Made by a program: the position numbers and the translations under genes
The notes under the pieces: generated by a model
Databases searched by the model: none
Told to the model about the DNA's origin: nothing
Seen by the model: only the letters and a program-made list of their open reading frames with translations
Shown: positions 50,462 to 63,725 of the stretch, in pieces
Position numbering within the stretch: position 1 is the first letter of the stretch
Layout: each line of letters starts with the position of its first letter
NCBI GenBank assembly: GCA_964247055.1
Contig: OZ176050.1
Location: 1,674,001-1,738,000 of the forward strand
Origin: Paragordius varius
Lineage: Eukaryota > Nematomorpha
Length of the DNA: 64,000 nt
Direction of reading: 5' to 3'

Positions 50462-53332
50462 TAGTTTGACAAACTCTTTCATATCCGATTTTTACAACGA
50501 TACTTTAAAAATTAATGTACTCAAGTTAAATTTTGTCCTTAAAAATCGGATATTGGTCACCGGTGAACAAAATTATTTTTTATACATTCTCTTAGTAAGA
50601 CTACATCAAAATATAAAGATAGTTTGACAAACTCTTTCATATCCGATTTTTACAACGATACTTTAAAAATTAATGTATAAAACTAGTCGCATCAATACTC
50701 AAGTTAAACTTTGTCCTTAAAAATCGGATATTGGTCACCGGTGAAAAAAATTATTTTTTATACTTTCTCTTAGCAAGACTACATCAAAATATAGAGATAG
50801 TTTGACAAACACTTTCATATCCGATTTTTACAACGATACTTTAAAAATTAATGTATAAAACTAGTCGTATCAATAAATCGCATCAATACTCAAGTTAAAC
50901 TTTGTCCTTAAAAATCGGATATTGGTCACCGGTGAACAAAATTATTTTTTATACATTCTCTTAGTAGGACTACATCAAAATATAGAGATAGTTTGGCAAA
51001 CTCTTTCATATCCGATTTTTACAATGATACTTTAAAAATTAATGTATAAAACTAGTCGCATCAATCATCAAGTTAAACTTTGTCCTTAAAAATCGAATAT
51101 TGGTCACCGGTGAACAAAATTATTTTTTATACATTCTCTTAGCAAGACTACATCAAAATATAGAGATAGTTTGACAAACTCTTTCATATCCGATTTTTGA
51201 ACGATACTTTAAAAATTAATGTATAAAACTAGTTGTATCAATAAATCGCATCAATACTCAAGTTAAACTTTGTCCTTAAAAATCGGATATTGGTCACCGG
51301 TGAACAAAACTATTTTTTATACATTCTCTTAGTAGGACTACATCAAAATATAGAGATAGTTTGGCAAAATCTTTCATATCCGATTTTTACAACGATACTT
51401 TAAAAATTATGGTATTAAACCTGTCGCATCAATACTCAAGTTAAACTTTGTCCTTTAAAATCGGATATTGGTCACCGGTGAACAAAACTATTTTTTATAC
51501 ATTCTCTTAGTAAGACTACATCAAAATATAGAGATAGTTTGACAAACTATTTCATATCCGATTTTTACAACGATATTTAAAAATTAATGTATAAAACTAG
51601 TCGTATCAATAAATCGCATCAATACTCAAGTTAAACTTTGTCCTTAAAAATCGGATATTGGTCACCGGTGAACAAAATTATTTTTTATACATTCTCTTAG
51701 TAGGACTACATCAAAATATAGAGATAGTTTGGCAAACTTTTTCATAATCGATTTTTACAACGATACTTTAAAAATTAATGTATAAAACTAGTCGCATCAA
51801 TACTCAAGTTAAACTTTGTCCTTAAAAATTGGATATTGGTCACCGGTGAACAAAATTATTTTTTATATATTCTCTTAGCAAGACTACATCAAAATATAGA
51901 GATAGTTTGACAAACTCTTTCATATCCGATTTTTACAACGATACTTTAAAAATTAATGTATAAAACTAGTCGCATCAAAACTCAAGTTAAACTTTGTCCT
52001 TAAAAATCGGATATTGGTCACCGGTGAACAAAATTATTTTTTATACATTCTCTTAGCAAGACTACATCAAAATATAGAGATAGTTTGACAAACTATTTCA
52101 TATCCGATTTTAACAACGATACTTTAAAAATTAATGTATAAAACTAGTCGCATCAAAACTCAAGTTAAACTTTGTCCTTAAAAATCGAATATTGGTCACC
52201 GGTGAACAAAATTATTTTTTATACATTCTCTTAGTAAGACTACATCAAAATATAGAGAAAGTTTGACAAACTCTTTCATATCCGATTTTTACAACGATAC
52301 TTTAAAAATTAATGTACTCAAGTTAAATTTTGTCCTTAAAAATGGGATATTGGTCACCGGTGAACAAAATTATTTTTTATACATTCTCTTAGCAAGACTA
52401 CATCAAAATATAGAGATAGTTTGACAAACTATTTCATATCCGATTTTAACAACGATACTTTAAAAATTAATGTGTTAAACTAGTCGCATCAATACTCAAG
52501 TTAAACTTTGTCCTTAAAAATCGGATATTGGTCACCGGTGAACAAAATTATTTTTTATACATTGTCTTAGTAGGACTACATCAAAATATAGAGATAGTTT
52601 GGCAAACTCTTTCATATCCGATTTTTACAACGATACTTTATAAATTAATGTATAAAACTAGTCGTATCAATTAGTCGCATCAATACTCAAGTTAAATTTT
52701 GTCCTTAAAAATCGGATATTGGTCACCGGTGAACAAAATTATTTTTTATACATTCTCTTAGTAGGACTACATCAAAATATAGAGATAGTTTGGCACACTC
52801 TTTCATATCCGATTTTTACAATGATACTTTAAAATATAATGTATAAAACTAGTCGCATCAATACTCAAGTTAAACTTTGTCCTTAAAAATCGAATATTGG
52901 TCACCGGTGAACAAAATTATTTTTTATACATTCTCTTAGCAAGACTACATCAAAATATAGAGATAGTTTGACAAACTCTTTCATATCCGATTTTTACAAC
53001 GATACTTTAAAAATTAATGTATAAAACTAGTTGTATCAATAAATCGCATCAATACTCAAGTTAAACTTTGTCCTTAAAAATCGGATATTGGTCACCGGTG
53101 AACAAAACTATTTTTTATACATTCTCTTAGTAGGACTACATCAAAATATAGAGATAGTTTGGCAAAATCTTTCATATCCGATTTTTACAACGATACTTTA
53201 AAAATTATGGTATTAAACCTGTCGCATCAATACTCAAGTTAAACTTTGTCCTTAAAAATCGGATATTGGTCACCGGTGAACAAAATTATTTTTTATACAT
53301 TCTCTTAGCAAGACTACATCAAAATATAGAGA

Positions 53333-54556
53333 TAGTTTGACAAACTCTTTCATATTCGATTTTTACAACGATACTTTATAAATTAATGTATTAAACTAGT
53401 CGCATCAATACTCAAATTAAACTTTGTCCTTAAAAATCGAATATTGGTCACCGGTGAACAAAATTATTTTTTATACATTCTCTTAGTAAGACTACATCAA
53501 AATATAGAGATAGTTTGACAAACTCTTTCATATCCGATTTTTACAACGATACTTTAAAAATTAATGTGCTCAAGTTAAATTTTGTCCTTAAAAATCGGAT
53601 ATTGGTCACCGGTGAACAAAATTATTTTTTATACATTCTCTTAGTAAGACTACATCAAAATATAAAGATAGTTTGACAAACTCTTTCATATCCGATTTTT
53701 ACAACGATTCTTTAAAAATTAATGTATAAAACTAGTCGCATCAATACTCAAGTTAAACTTTGTCCTTAAAAATCGGATATTGGTCACCGGTGAACAAAAT
53801 TATTTTTTATACATTCTCTTAGCAAGACTACATCAAAATATAGAGATAGTTTGACAAACTCTTTCATATCCGATGTTTACAACGATACTTTAAAAATTAA
53901 TGTATAAAACTAGTCGTATCAATAAATCGCATCAATACTCAAGTTAAACTTTGTCCTTAAAAATCGGATATTGGTCACCGGTGAACAAAATTATTTTTTA
54001 TACATTCTCTTAGTAGGACTACATCAAAATATAGAGATAGTTTGGCAAACTTTTTCATATCCGATTTTTACAACGATACTTTATAAATTAATGTATAAAA
54101 CTAGTCGTATCAATAAGTCGCATCAATACTCAAGTTAAACTTTGTCCTTAAAAATCGGATATTAGTCACCGATGAACAAAATTATTTTTTATACATTCTC
54201 TTAGTAGGACTACATCAAAATATAGAGATAGTTTGACAAACTCTTTCATATCCGATTTTTACGATACTTTAAAAATTAATGTATAAAACTAGTCGCATAA
54301 AACTCAAGTTAAACTTTGTCCTTAAAAATCGAATATTGGTCACCGGTGAACAAAATTATTTTTTATACATTCTCTTAGTAAGACTACATCAAAATATAGA
54401 GATAGTTTGACAAACTCTTTCATATCCGATTTTTACAACGATACTTTAAAAATTAATGTGCTCAAGTTAAATTTTGTCCTTAAAAATCGGATATTGGTCA
54501 CCGGTGAACAAAATTATTTTTTATACATTCTCTTAGTAAGACTACATCAAAATATA
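53333..54556. repeat. Duplicated block R7, copy a
   Basis: This matches 56484-57710 (offset 3,151 bp, then 3,154 after a 3-bp loss at about 54,262) and 60903-62129. It opens with a CATATTCG monomer and holds the CGATTCTTTAAAAATT, CACCGATGAAC (here ATTAGTCACCG) and GTCGCATAAAACTC monomers. Confidence 0.86.
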
Positions 54557-54607
54557 GAGATAGTTTGGCAAAATCTTTCATATCCGATTTTTACAACGAT
54601 ACTTTAA
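54407..54607 (+). other. Fortuitous 66-codon open frame, not a gene
   Basis: The frame opens at TTG inside P1, not at an ATG, and crosses one short 158-bp monomer into the next. In full-length monomers this frame is closed by TAA in AATGTATAA; the 20-bp deletion removes that stop. The encoded peptide is simply translated satellite with no signal peptide or recognisable domain. I see no promoter, no ribosome-binding site and no codon pattern different from the array. Confidence 0.9.
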
Positions 54608-56483
54608 AAATTATGGTATTAAACCTGTCGCATCAATACTCAAGTTAAACTTTGTCCTTAAAAATCGGATATTGGTCACCGGTGAACAAAATTATTTTTT
54701 ATACATTCTCTTAGCAAGACTACATCAAAATATAGAGATAGTTTGACAAACTCTTTCATATTCGATTTTTACAACGATACTTTATAAATTAATGTATTAA
54801 ACTAGTCGCATCAAAACTCAAATTAAACTTTGTCCTTAAAAATCGAATATTGGTCACCGGTGAACAAAATTATTTTTTATACATTCTCTTAGTAAGACTA
54901 CATCAAAATATAGAGATAGTTTGACAAACTCTTTCATATCCGATTTTTACAACGATACTTTAAAAATTAATGTACTCAAGTTAAATTTTGTCCTTAAAAA
55001 TCGGATATTGGTCACCGGTGAACAAAATTATTTTTTATACATTCTCTTAGCAAGACTACATCAAAATATAGAGATAGTTTGACAAACTCTTTCATATTCG
55101 ATTTTTACAACGATACTTTATAAATTAATGTATTAAACTAGTCGCATCAATACTCAAATTAAACTTTGTCCTTAAAAATCGAATATTGGTCACCGGTGAA
55201 CAAAATTATTTTTTATACATTCTCTTAGTAAGACTACATCAAAATATAGAGATAGTTTGACAAACTCTTTCATATCCGATTTTTACAACGATACTTTAAA
55301 AATTAATGTATAAAACTAGTCGTATCAATAAATCGCATCAATACTCAAGTTAAACTTTGTCCTTAAAAATCGGATATTGGTCACCGGTGAACAAAATTAT
55401 TTTTTATACATTCTCTTAGTAGGACTACATCAAAATATAGAGATAGTTTGGCAAACTTTTTCATATCCGATTTTTACAACGATACTTTATAAATTAATGT
55501 ATAAAACTAGTCGTATCAATAAGTCGCATCAATACTCAAGTTAAACTTTGTCCTTAAAAATCGGATATTGGTCACCGATGAACAAAATTATTTTTTATAC
55601 ATTCTCTTAGTAGGACTACATCAAAATATAGAAATAGTTTGACAAACTCTTTCATATCCGATTTTTACAACGATACTTTAAAAATTAATGTATAAAACTA
55701 GTCGCATAAAACTCAAGTTAAACTTTGTCCTTAAAAATCGAATATTGGTCACCGGTGAACAAAATTATTTTTTATACATTCTCTTAGTAAGACTACATCA
55801 AAATATAGAGATAGTTTGACAAACTCTTTCATATCCGATTTTTACAACGATACTTTAAAAATTAATGTGCTCAAGTTAAATTTTGTCCTTAAAAATCGGA
55901 TATTGGTCACCGGTGAACAAAATTATTTTTTATACATTCTCTTAGTAAGACTACATCAAAATATAAAGATAGTTTGACAAACTCTTTCATATCCGATTTT
56001 TACAACGATACTTTAAAAATTAATGTATAAAACTAGTCGCATCAATACTCAAGTTAAACTTTGTCCTTAAAAATCGGATATTGGTCACCGGTGAACAAAA
56101 TTATTTTTTATACATTCTCTTAGCAAGACTACATCAAAATATAGAGATAGTTTGACAAACTATTTCATATCCGATTTGAACAACGATACTTTAAAAATTA
56201 ATGTATAAAACTAGTCGCATCAAAACTCAAGTTAAACTTTGTCCTTAAAAATCGAATATTGGTCACCGGTGAACAAAATTATTTTTTATACATTCTCTTA
56301 GTAAGACTACATCAAAATATAGAGATAGTTTGACAAACTCTTTCATATCCGATTTTTACAACGATACTTTAAAAATTAATGTACTCAAGTTAAATTTTGT
56401 CCTTAAAAATCGGATATTGGTCACCGGTGAACAAAATTATTTTTTATACATTCTCTTAGCAAGACTACATCAAAATATAGAGA

Positions 56484-57710
56484 TAGTTTGACAAACTCTT
56501 TCATATTCGATTTTTACAACGATACTTTATAAATTAATGTATTAAACTAGTCGCATCAATACTCAAATTAAACTTTGTCCTTAAAAATCGAATATTGGTC
56601 ACCGGTGAACAAAATTATTTTTTATACATTCTCTTAGTAAGACTACATCAAAATATAGAGATAGTTTGACAAACTCTTTCATATCCGATTTTTACAACGA
56701 TACTTTAAAAATTAATGTGCTCAAGTTAAATTTTGTCCTTAAAAATCGGATATTGGTCACCGGTGAACAAAATTATTTTTTATACATTCTCTTAGTAAGA
56801 CTACATCAAAATATAAAGATAGTTTGACAAACTCTTTCATATCCGATTTTTACAACGATTCTTTAAAAATTAATGTATAAAACTAGTCGCATCAATACTC
56901 AAGTTAAACTTTGTCCTTAAAAATCGGATATTGGTCACCGGTGAACAAAATTATTTTTTATACATTCTCTTAGCAAGACTACATCAAAATATAGAGATAG
57001 TTTGATAAACTCTTTCATATCCGATTTTTACAACGATACTTTAAAAATTAATGTATAAAACTAGTCGTATCAATAAATCGCATCAATACTCAAGTTAAAC
57101 TTTGTCCTTAAAAATCGGATATTGGTCACCGGTGAACAAAATTATTTTTTATACATTCTCTTAGTAGGACTACATCAAAATATAGAGATAGTTTGGCAAA
57201 CTTTTTCATATCCGATTTTTACAACGATACTTTATAAATTAATGTATAAAACTAGTCGTATCAATAAGTCGCATCAATACTCAAGTTAAACTTTGTCCTT
57301 AAAAATCGGATATTGGTCACCGATGAACAAAATTATTTTTTATACATTCTCTTAGTAGGACTACATCAAAATATAGAGATAGTTTGACAAACTCTTTCAT
57401 ATCCGATTTTTACAACGATACTTTAAAAATTAATGTATAAAACTAGTCGCATAAAACTCAAGTTAAACTTTGTCCTTAAAAATCGAATATTGGTCACCGG
57501 TGAACAAAATTATTTTTTATACATTCTCTTAGTAAGACTACATCAAAATATAGAGATAGTTTGACAAACTCTTTCATATCCGATTTTTACAACGATACTT
57601 TAAAAATTAATGTGCTCAAGTTAAATTTTGTCCTTAAAAATCGGATATTGGTCACCGGTGAACAAAATTATTTTTTATACATTCTCTTAGTAAGACTACA
57701 TCAAAATATA
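56484..57710. repeat. Duplicated block R7, copy b
   Basis: This is the second copy of the block at 53333-54556. It has a private AGTTTGATAAAC change in P1 near 57,003. Its end overlaps the start of the 2,097-bp repeat, and the third copy overlaps that repeat's end. Confidence 0.86.
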
Positions 57711-59214
57711 AAGATAGTTTGACAAACTCTTTCATATCCGATTTTTACAACGATACTTTAAAAAATGTATAAAACTAGTCGCATCAATACTCAAGTTAAA
57801 CTTTGTCCTTAAAAATCGGATATTGGTCACCGGTGAACAAAATTATTTTTTATACATTCTCTTAGCAAGACTACATCAAAATATAGAGATAGTTTGACAA
57901 ACTATTTCATATCCGATTTTAACAACGATACTTTAAAAATTAATGTATAAAACTAGTCGCATCAAAACTCAAGTTAAACTTTGTCCTTAAAAATCGAATA
58001 TTGGTCACCGGTGAACAAAATTATTTTTTATACATTCTCTTAGTAAGACTACATCAAAATATAGAGATAGTTTGACAAACTCTTTCATATCCGATTTTTA
58101 CAACGATACTTTATAAATTAATGTATAAAACTAGTCGTATCAATAAGTCGCATCAATACTCAAGTTAAATTTTGTCCTTAAAAATCGGATATTGGTCACC
58201 GGTGAACAAAATTATTTTTTATACATTCTCTTAGTAGGACTACATCAAAATATAGAGATAGTTTGGCAAACTCTTTCATATCCGATTTTTACAATGATAC
58301 TTTAAAATATAATGTATAAAACTAGTCGCATCAATACTCAAGTTAAACTTTGTCCTTAAAAATCGAATATTGGTCACCGGTGAACAAAATTATTTTTTAT
58401 ACATTCTCTTAGCAAGACTACATCAAAATATAGAGATAGTTTGACAAACTCTTTCATATCCGATTTTTACAACGATACTTTAAAAATTAATGTATAAAAC
58501 TAGTTGTATCAATAAATCGCATCAATACTCAAGTTAAACTTTGTCCTTAAAAATCGGATATTGGTCACCGGTGAACAAAACTATTTTTTATACATTCTCT
58601 TAGTAGGACTACATCAAAATATAGAGATAGTTTGGCAAAATCTTTCATATCCGATTTTTACAACGATACTTTAAAAATTATGGTATTAAACCTGTCGCAT
58701 CAATACTCAAGTTAAACTTTGTCCTTAAAAATCGGATATTGGTCACCGGTGAACAAAATTATTTTTTATACATTCTCTTAGCAAGACTACATCAAAATAT
58801 AGAGATAGTTTGACAAACTCTTTCATATTCGATTTTTACAACGATACTTTATAAATTAATGTATTAAACTAGTCGCATCAATACTCAAATTAAACTTTGT
58901 ATTTAAAAATCGAATATTGGTCACCGGTGAACAAAATTATTTTTTATACATTCTCTTAGTAAGACTACATCAAAATATAGAGATAGTTTGACAAACTCTT
59001 TCATATCCGATTTTTACAACGATACTTTAAAAATTAATGTGCTCAAGTTAAATTTTGTCCTTAAAAATCGGATATTGGTCACCGGTGAACAAAATTATTT
59101 TTTATACATTCTCTTAGTAAGACTACATCAAAATATAAAGATAGTTTGACAAACTCTTTCATATCCGATTTTTACAACGATACTTTAAAAATTAATGTAT
59201 AAAACTAGTCGCAT
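57380..59214. repeat. 2,097-bp period repeat, copy 1
   Basis: This 1,835-bp stretch recurs at 59477-61311 at a constant offset of 2,097 bp. Private markers shared by both copies are CTTTAAAAAATGTATAAAAC (a deletion removing ATTA) and CTTTGTATTTAAAAATCG. Between the copies lie two monomers (177 and 158 bp) that repeat the opening pair. Confidence 0.9.
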
Positions 59215-59476
59215 AAAACTCAAGTTAAACTTTGTCCTTAAAAATCGAATATTGGTCACCGGTGAACAAAATTATTTTTTATACATTCTCTTAGTAAGAC
59301 TACATCAAAATATAGAGATAGTTTGACAAACTCTTTCATATCCGATTTTTACAACGATACTTTAAAAATTAATGTGCTCAAGTTAAATTTTGTCCTTAAA
59401 AATCGGATATTGGTCACCGGTGAACAAAATTATTTTTTATACATTCTCTTAGTAGGACTACATCAAAATATAGAGA

Positions 59477-61311
59477 TAGTTTGACAAACTCTTTCATATC
59501 CGATTTTTACAACGATACTTTAAAAATTAATGTATAAAACTAGTCGCATAAAACTCAAGTTAAACTTTGTCCTTAAAAATCGAATATTGGTCACCGGTGA
59601 ACAAAATTATTTTTTATACATTCTCTTAGTAAGACTACATCAAAATATAGAGATAGTTTGACAAACTCTTTCATATCCGATTTTTACAACGATACTTTAA
59701 AAATTAATGTGCTCAAGTTAAATTTTGTCCTTAAAAATCGGATATTGGTCACCGGTGAACAAAATTATTTTTTATACATTCTCTTAGTAAGACTACATCA
59801 AAATATAAAGATAGTTTGACAAACTCTTTCATATCCGATTTTTACAACGATACTTTAAAAAATGTATAAAACTAGTCGCATCAATACTCAAGTTAAACTT
59901 TGTCCTTAAAAATCGGATATTGGTCACCGGTGAACAAAATTATTTTTTATACATTCTCTTAGCAAGACTACATCAAAATATAGAGATAGTTTGACAAACT
60001 ATTTCATATCCGATTTTAACAACGATACTTTAAAAATTAATGTATAAAACTAGTCGCATCAAAACTCAAGTTAAACTTTGTCCTTAAAAATCGAATATTG
60101 GTCACCGGTGAACAAAATTATTTTTTATACATTCTCTTAGTAAGACTACATCAAAATATAGAGATAGTTTGACAAACTCTTTCATATCCGATTTTTACAA
60201 CGATACTTTATAAATTAATGTATAAAACTAGTCGTATCAATAAGTCGCATCAATACTCAAGTTAAATTTTGTCCTTAAAAATCGGATATTGGTCACCGGT
60301 GAACAAAATTATTTTTTATACATTCTCTTAGTAGGACTACATCAAAATATAGAGATAGTTTGGCAAACTCTTTCATATCCGATTTTTACAATGATACTTT
60401 AAAATATAATGTATAAAACTAGTCGCATCAATACTCAAGTTAAACTTTGTCCTTAAAAATCGAATATTGGTCACCGGTGAACAAAATTATTTTTTATACA
60501 TTCTCTTAGCAAGACTACATCAAAATATAGAGATAGTTTGACAAACTCTTTCATATCCGATTTTTACAACGATACTTTAAAAATTAATGTATAAAACTAG
60601 TTGTATCAATAAATCGCATCAATACTCAAGTTAAACTTTGTCCTTAAAAATCGGATATTGGTCACCGGTGAACAAAACTATTTTTTATACATTCTCTTAG
60701 TAGGACTACATCAAAATATAGAGATAGTTTGGCAAAATCTTTCATATCCGATTTTTACAACGATACTTTAAAAATTATGGTATTAAACCTGTCGCATCAA
60801 TACTCAAGTTAAACTTTGTCCTTAAAAATCGGATATTGGTCACCGGTGAACAAAATTATTTTTTATACATTCTCTTAGCAAGACTACATCAAAATATAGA
60901 GATAGTTTGACAAACTCTTTCATATTCGATTTTTACAACGATACTTTATAAATTAATGTATTAAACTAGTCGCATCAATACTCAAATTAAACTTTGTATT
61001 TAAAAATCGAATATTGGTCACCGGTGAACAAAATTATTTTTTATACATTCTCTTAGTAAGACTACATCAAAATATAGAGATAGTTTGACAAACTCTTTCA
61101 TATCCGATTTTTACAACGATACTTTAAAAATTAATGTGCTCAAGTTAAATTTTGTCCTTAAAAATCGGATATTGGTCACCGGTGAACAAAATTATTTTTT
61201 ATACATTCTCTTAGTAAGACTACATCAAAATATAAAGATAGTTTGACAAACTCTTTCATATCCGATTTTTACAACGATTCTTTAAAAATTAATGTATAAA
61301 ACTAGTCGCAT
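59477..61311. repeat. 2,097-bp period repeat, copy 2
   Basis: This is the second copy of 57380-59214. I noticed one difference near its end (CGATTC against CGATAC). It then joins the R7 series in place of the GTCGCATAAAACTC monomer. Confidence 0.9.
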
Positions 61312-62129
61312 CAATACTCAAGTTAAACTTTGTCCTTAAAAATCGGATATTGGTCACCGGTGAACAAAATTATTTTTTATACATTCTCTTAGCAAGACTA
61401 CATCAAAATATAGAGATAGTTTGACAAACTCTTTCATATCCGATTTTTACAACGATACTTTAAAAATTAATGTATAAAACTAGTCGTATCAATAAATCGC
61501 ATCAATACTCAAGTTAAACTTTGTCCTTAAAAATCGGATATTGGTCACCGGTGAACAAAATTATTTTTTATACATTCTCTTAGTAGGACTACATCAAAAT
61601 ATAGAGATAGTTTGGCAAACTTTTTCATATCCGATTTTTACAACGATACTTTATAAATTAATGTATAAAACTAGTCGTATCAATAAGTCGCATCAATACT
61701 CAAGTTAAACTTTGTCCTTAAAAATCGGATATTGGTCACCGATGAACAAAATTATTTTTTATACATTCTCTTAGTAGGACTACATCAAAATATAGAGATA
61801 GTTTGACAAACTCTTTCATATCCGATTTTTACAACGATACTTTAAAAATTAATGTATAAAACTAGTCGCATAAAACTCAAGTTAAACTTTGTCCTTAAAA
61901 ATCGAATATTGGTCACCGGTGAACAAAATTATTTTTTATACATTCTCTTAGTAAGACTACATCAAAATATAGAGATAGTTTGACAAACTCTTTCATATCC
62001 GATTTTTACAACGATACTTTAAAAATTAATGTGCTCAAGTTAAATTTTGTCCTTAAAAATCGGATATTGGTCACCGGTGAACAAAATTATTTTTTATACA
62101 TTCTCTTAGTAAGACTACATCAAAATATA
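60903..62129. repeat. Duplicated block R7, copy c
   Basis: This is the third copy, 4,419 bp after copy b. Its first monomer has CTTTGTATTTAAAAATCG, shared with 58,901 but not with copies a and b. The start therefore came with the 2,097-bp repeat and the remainder from the R7 lineage. Confidence 0.84.
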
Positions 62130-63053
62130 AAGATAGTTTGACAAACTCTTTCATATCCGATTTTTACAACGATACTTTAAAAATTAATGTATAAAACTAG
62201 TCGCATCAATACTCAAGTTAAACTTTGTCCTTAAAAATCGGATATTGGTCACCGGTGAACAAAATTATTTTTTATACATTCTCTTAGCAAGACTACATCA
62301 AAATATAGAGATAGTTTGACAAACTCTTTCATATCCGATTTTTACAACGATACTTTAAAAATTAATGTATAAAACTAGTCGTATCAATAAATCGCATCAA
62401 TACTCAAGTTAAACTTTGTCCTTAAAAATCGGATATTGGTCACCGGTGAACAAAATTATTTTTTATACATTCTCTTAGTAGGACTACATCAAAATATAGA
62501 GATAGTTTGGCAAACTCTTTCATATCCGATTTTTACAATGATACTTTAAAATATAATGTATAAAACTAGTCGCATCAATACTCAAGTTAAACTTTGTCCT
62601 TAAAAATCGAATATTGGTCACCGGTGAACAAAATTATTTTTTATACATTCTCTTAGCAAGACTACATCAAAATATAGAGATAGTTTGACAAACTCTTTCA
62701 TATCCGATTTTTACAACGATACTTTAAAAATTAATGTATAAAACTAGTTGTATCAATAAATCGCATCAATACTCAAGTTAAACTTTGTCCTTAAAAATCG
62801 GATATTGGTCACCGGTGAACAAAACTATTTTTTATACATTCTCTTAGTAGGACTACATCAAAATATAGAGATAGTTTGGCAAAATCTTTCATATCCGATT
62901 TTTACAACGATACTTTAAAAATTATGGTATTAAACCTGTCGCATCAATACTCAAGTTAAACTTTGTCCTTAAAAATCGGATATTGGTCACCGGTGAATAA
63001 AATTATTTTTTATACATTCTCTTAGTAAGACTACATCAAAATATAGAGATAGT

Positions 63054-63254
63054 TTGACAAACTCTTTCATATCCGATTTTTACAACGATACTTTAAAAAT
63101 TAATGTACTCAAGTTAAATTTTGTCCTTAAAAATCGGATATTGGTCACCGGTGAACAAAATTATTTTTTATACATTCTCTTTGTAGGACTACATCAAAAT
63201 ATAGAGATAGTTTGGCAAACTCTTTCATATCCGATTTTTACAACGATACTTTAA
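63054..63254 (+). other. Fortuitous 66-codon open frame, not a gene
   Basis: This is the same situation as at 54,407: a TTG start in P1, a short monomer with GTACTCAAG, then the start of the next monomer. The two peptides are nearly identical only because the monomers are. It should not be annotated as coding. Confidence 0.9.
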
Positions 63255-63725
63255 AAATTAATGTATAAAACTAGTCGCATCAATACTCAAGTTAAACTTT
63301 GTCCTTAAAAATCGAATATTGGTCACCGGTGAACAAAATTATTTTTTATACATTCTCTTAGCAAGACTAGATCAAAATATAGAGATAGTTTGACAAACTC
63401 TTTCATATCTGATTTTTACAACGATACTTTAAAAATTAATGTGTTAAACTAGTCGCATCAATACTCAAGTTAAACTTTGTCCTTAAAAATCGGATATTGG
63501 TCACCGGTGAACAAAATTATTTTTTATACATTCTCTTAGCAAGACTACATCAAAATATAGAGATAGTTTGACAAACTCTTTCATATCCGATTTTTACAAC
63601 GATACTTTAAAAATTAATGTGTTAAACTAGTTGCATCAATACTCAAGTTAAACTTTGTCCTTAAAAATCGGATATTGGTCACCGGTGAACAAAATTATTT
63701 TTTATACATTCTCTTAGCAAGACTA
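63208..63725. repeat. Long-range duplicated trimer, copy b
   Basis: This is the second copy of 47993-48510. It is followed at once by another GACTAGATC and CATATCTG monomer, so the order continues differently from copy a. Confidence 0.8.

Noticed and set aside
54407-54607. A 66-codon open frame, with a near-identical one at 63054-63254
   Set aside because: It starts at TTG, lies wholly in satellite, exists only because the short monomer lacks the usual in-frame stop, and has no domain or expression signal. It is listed as a non-gene so that nobody annotates it.
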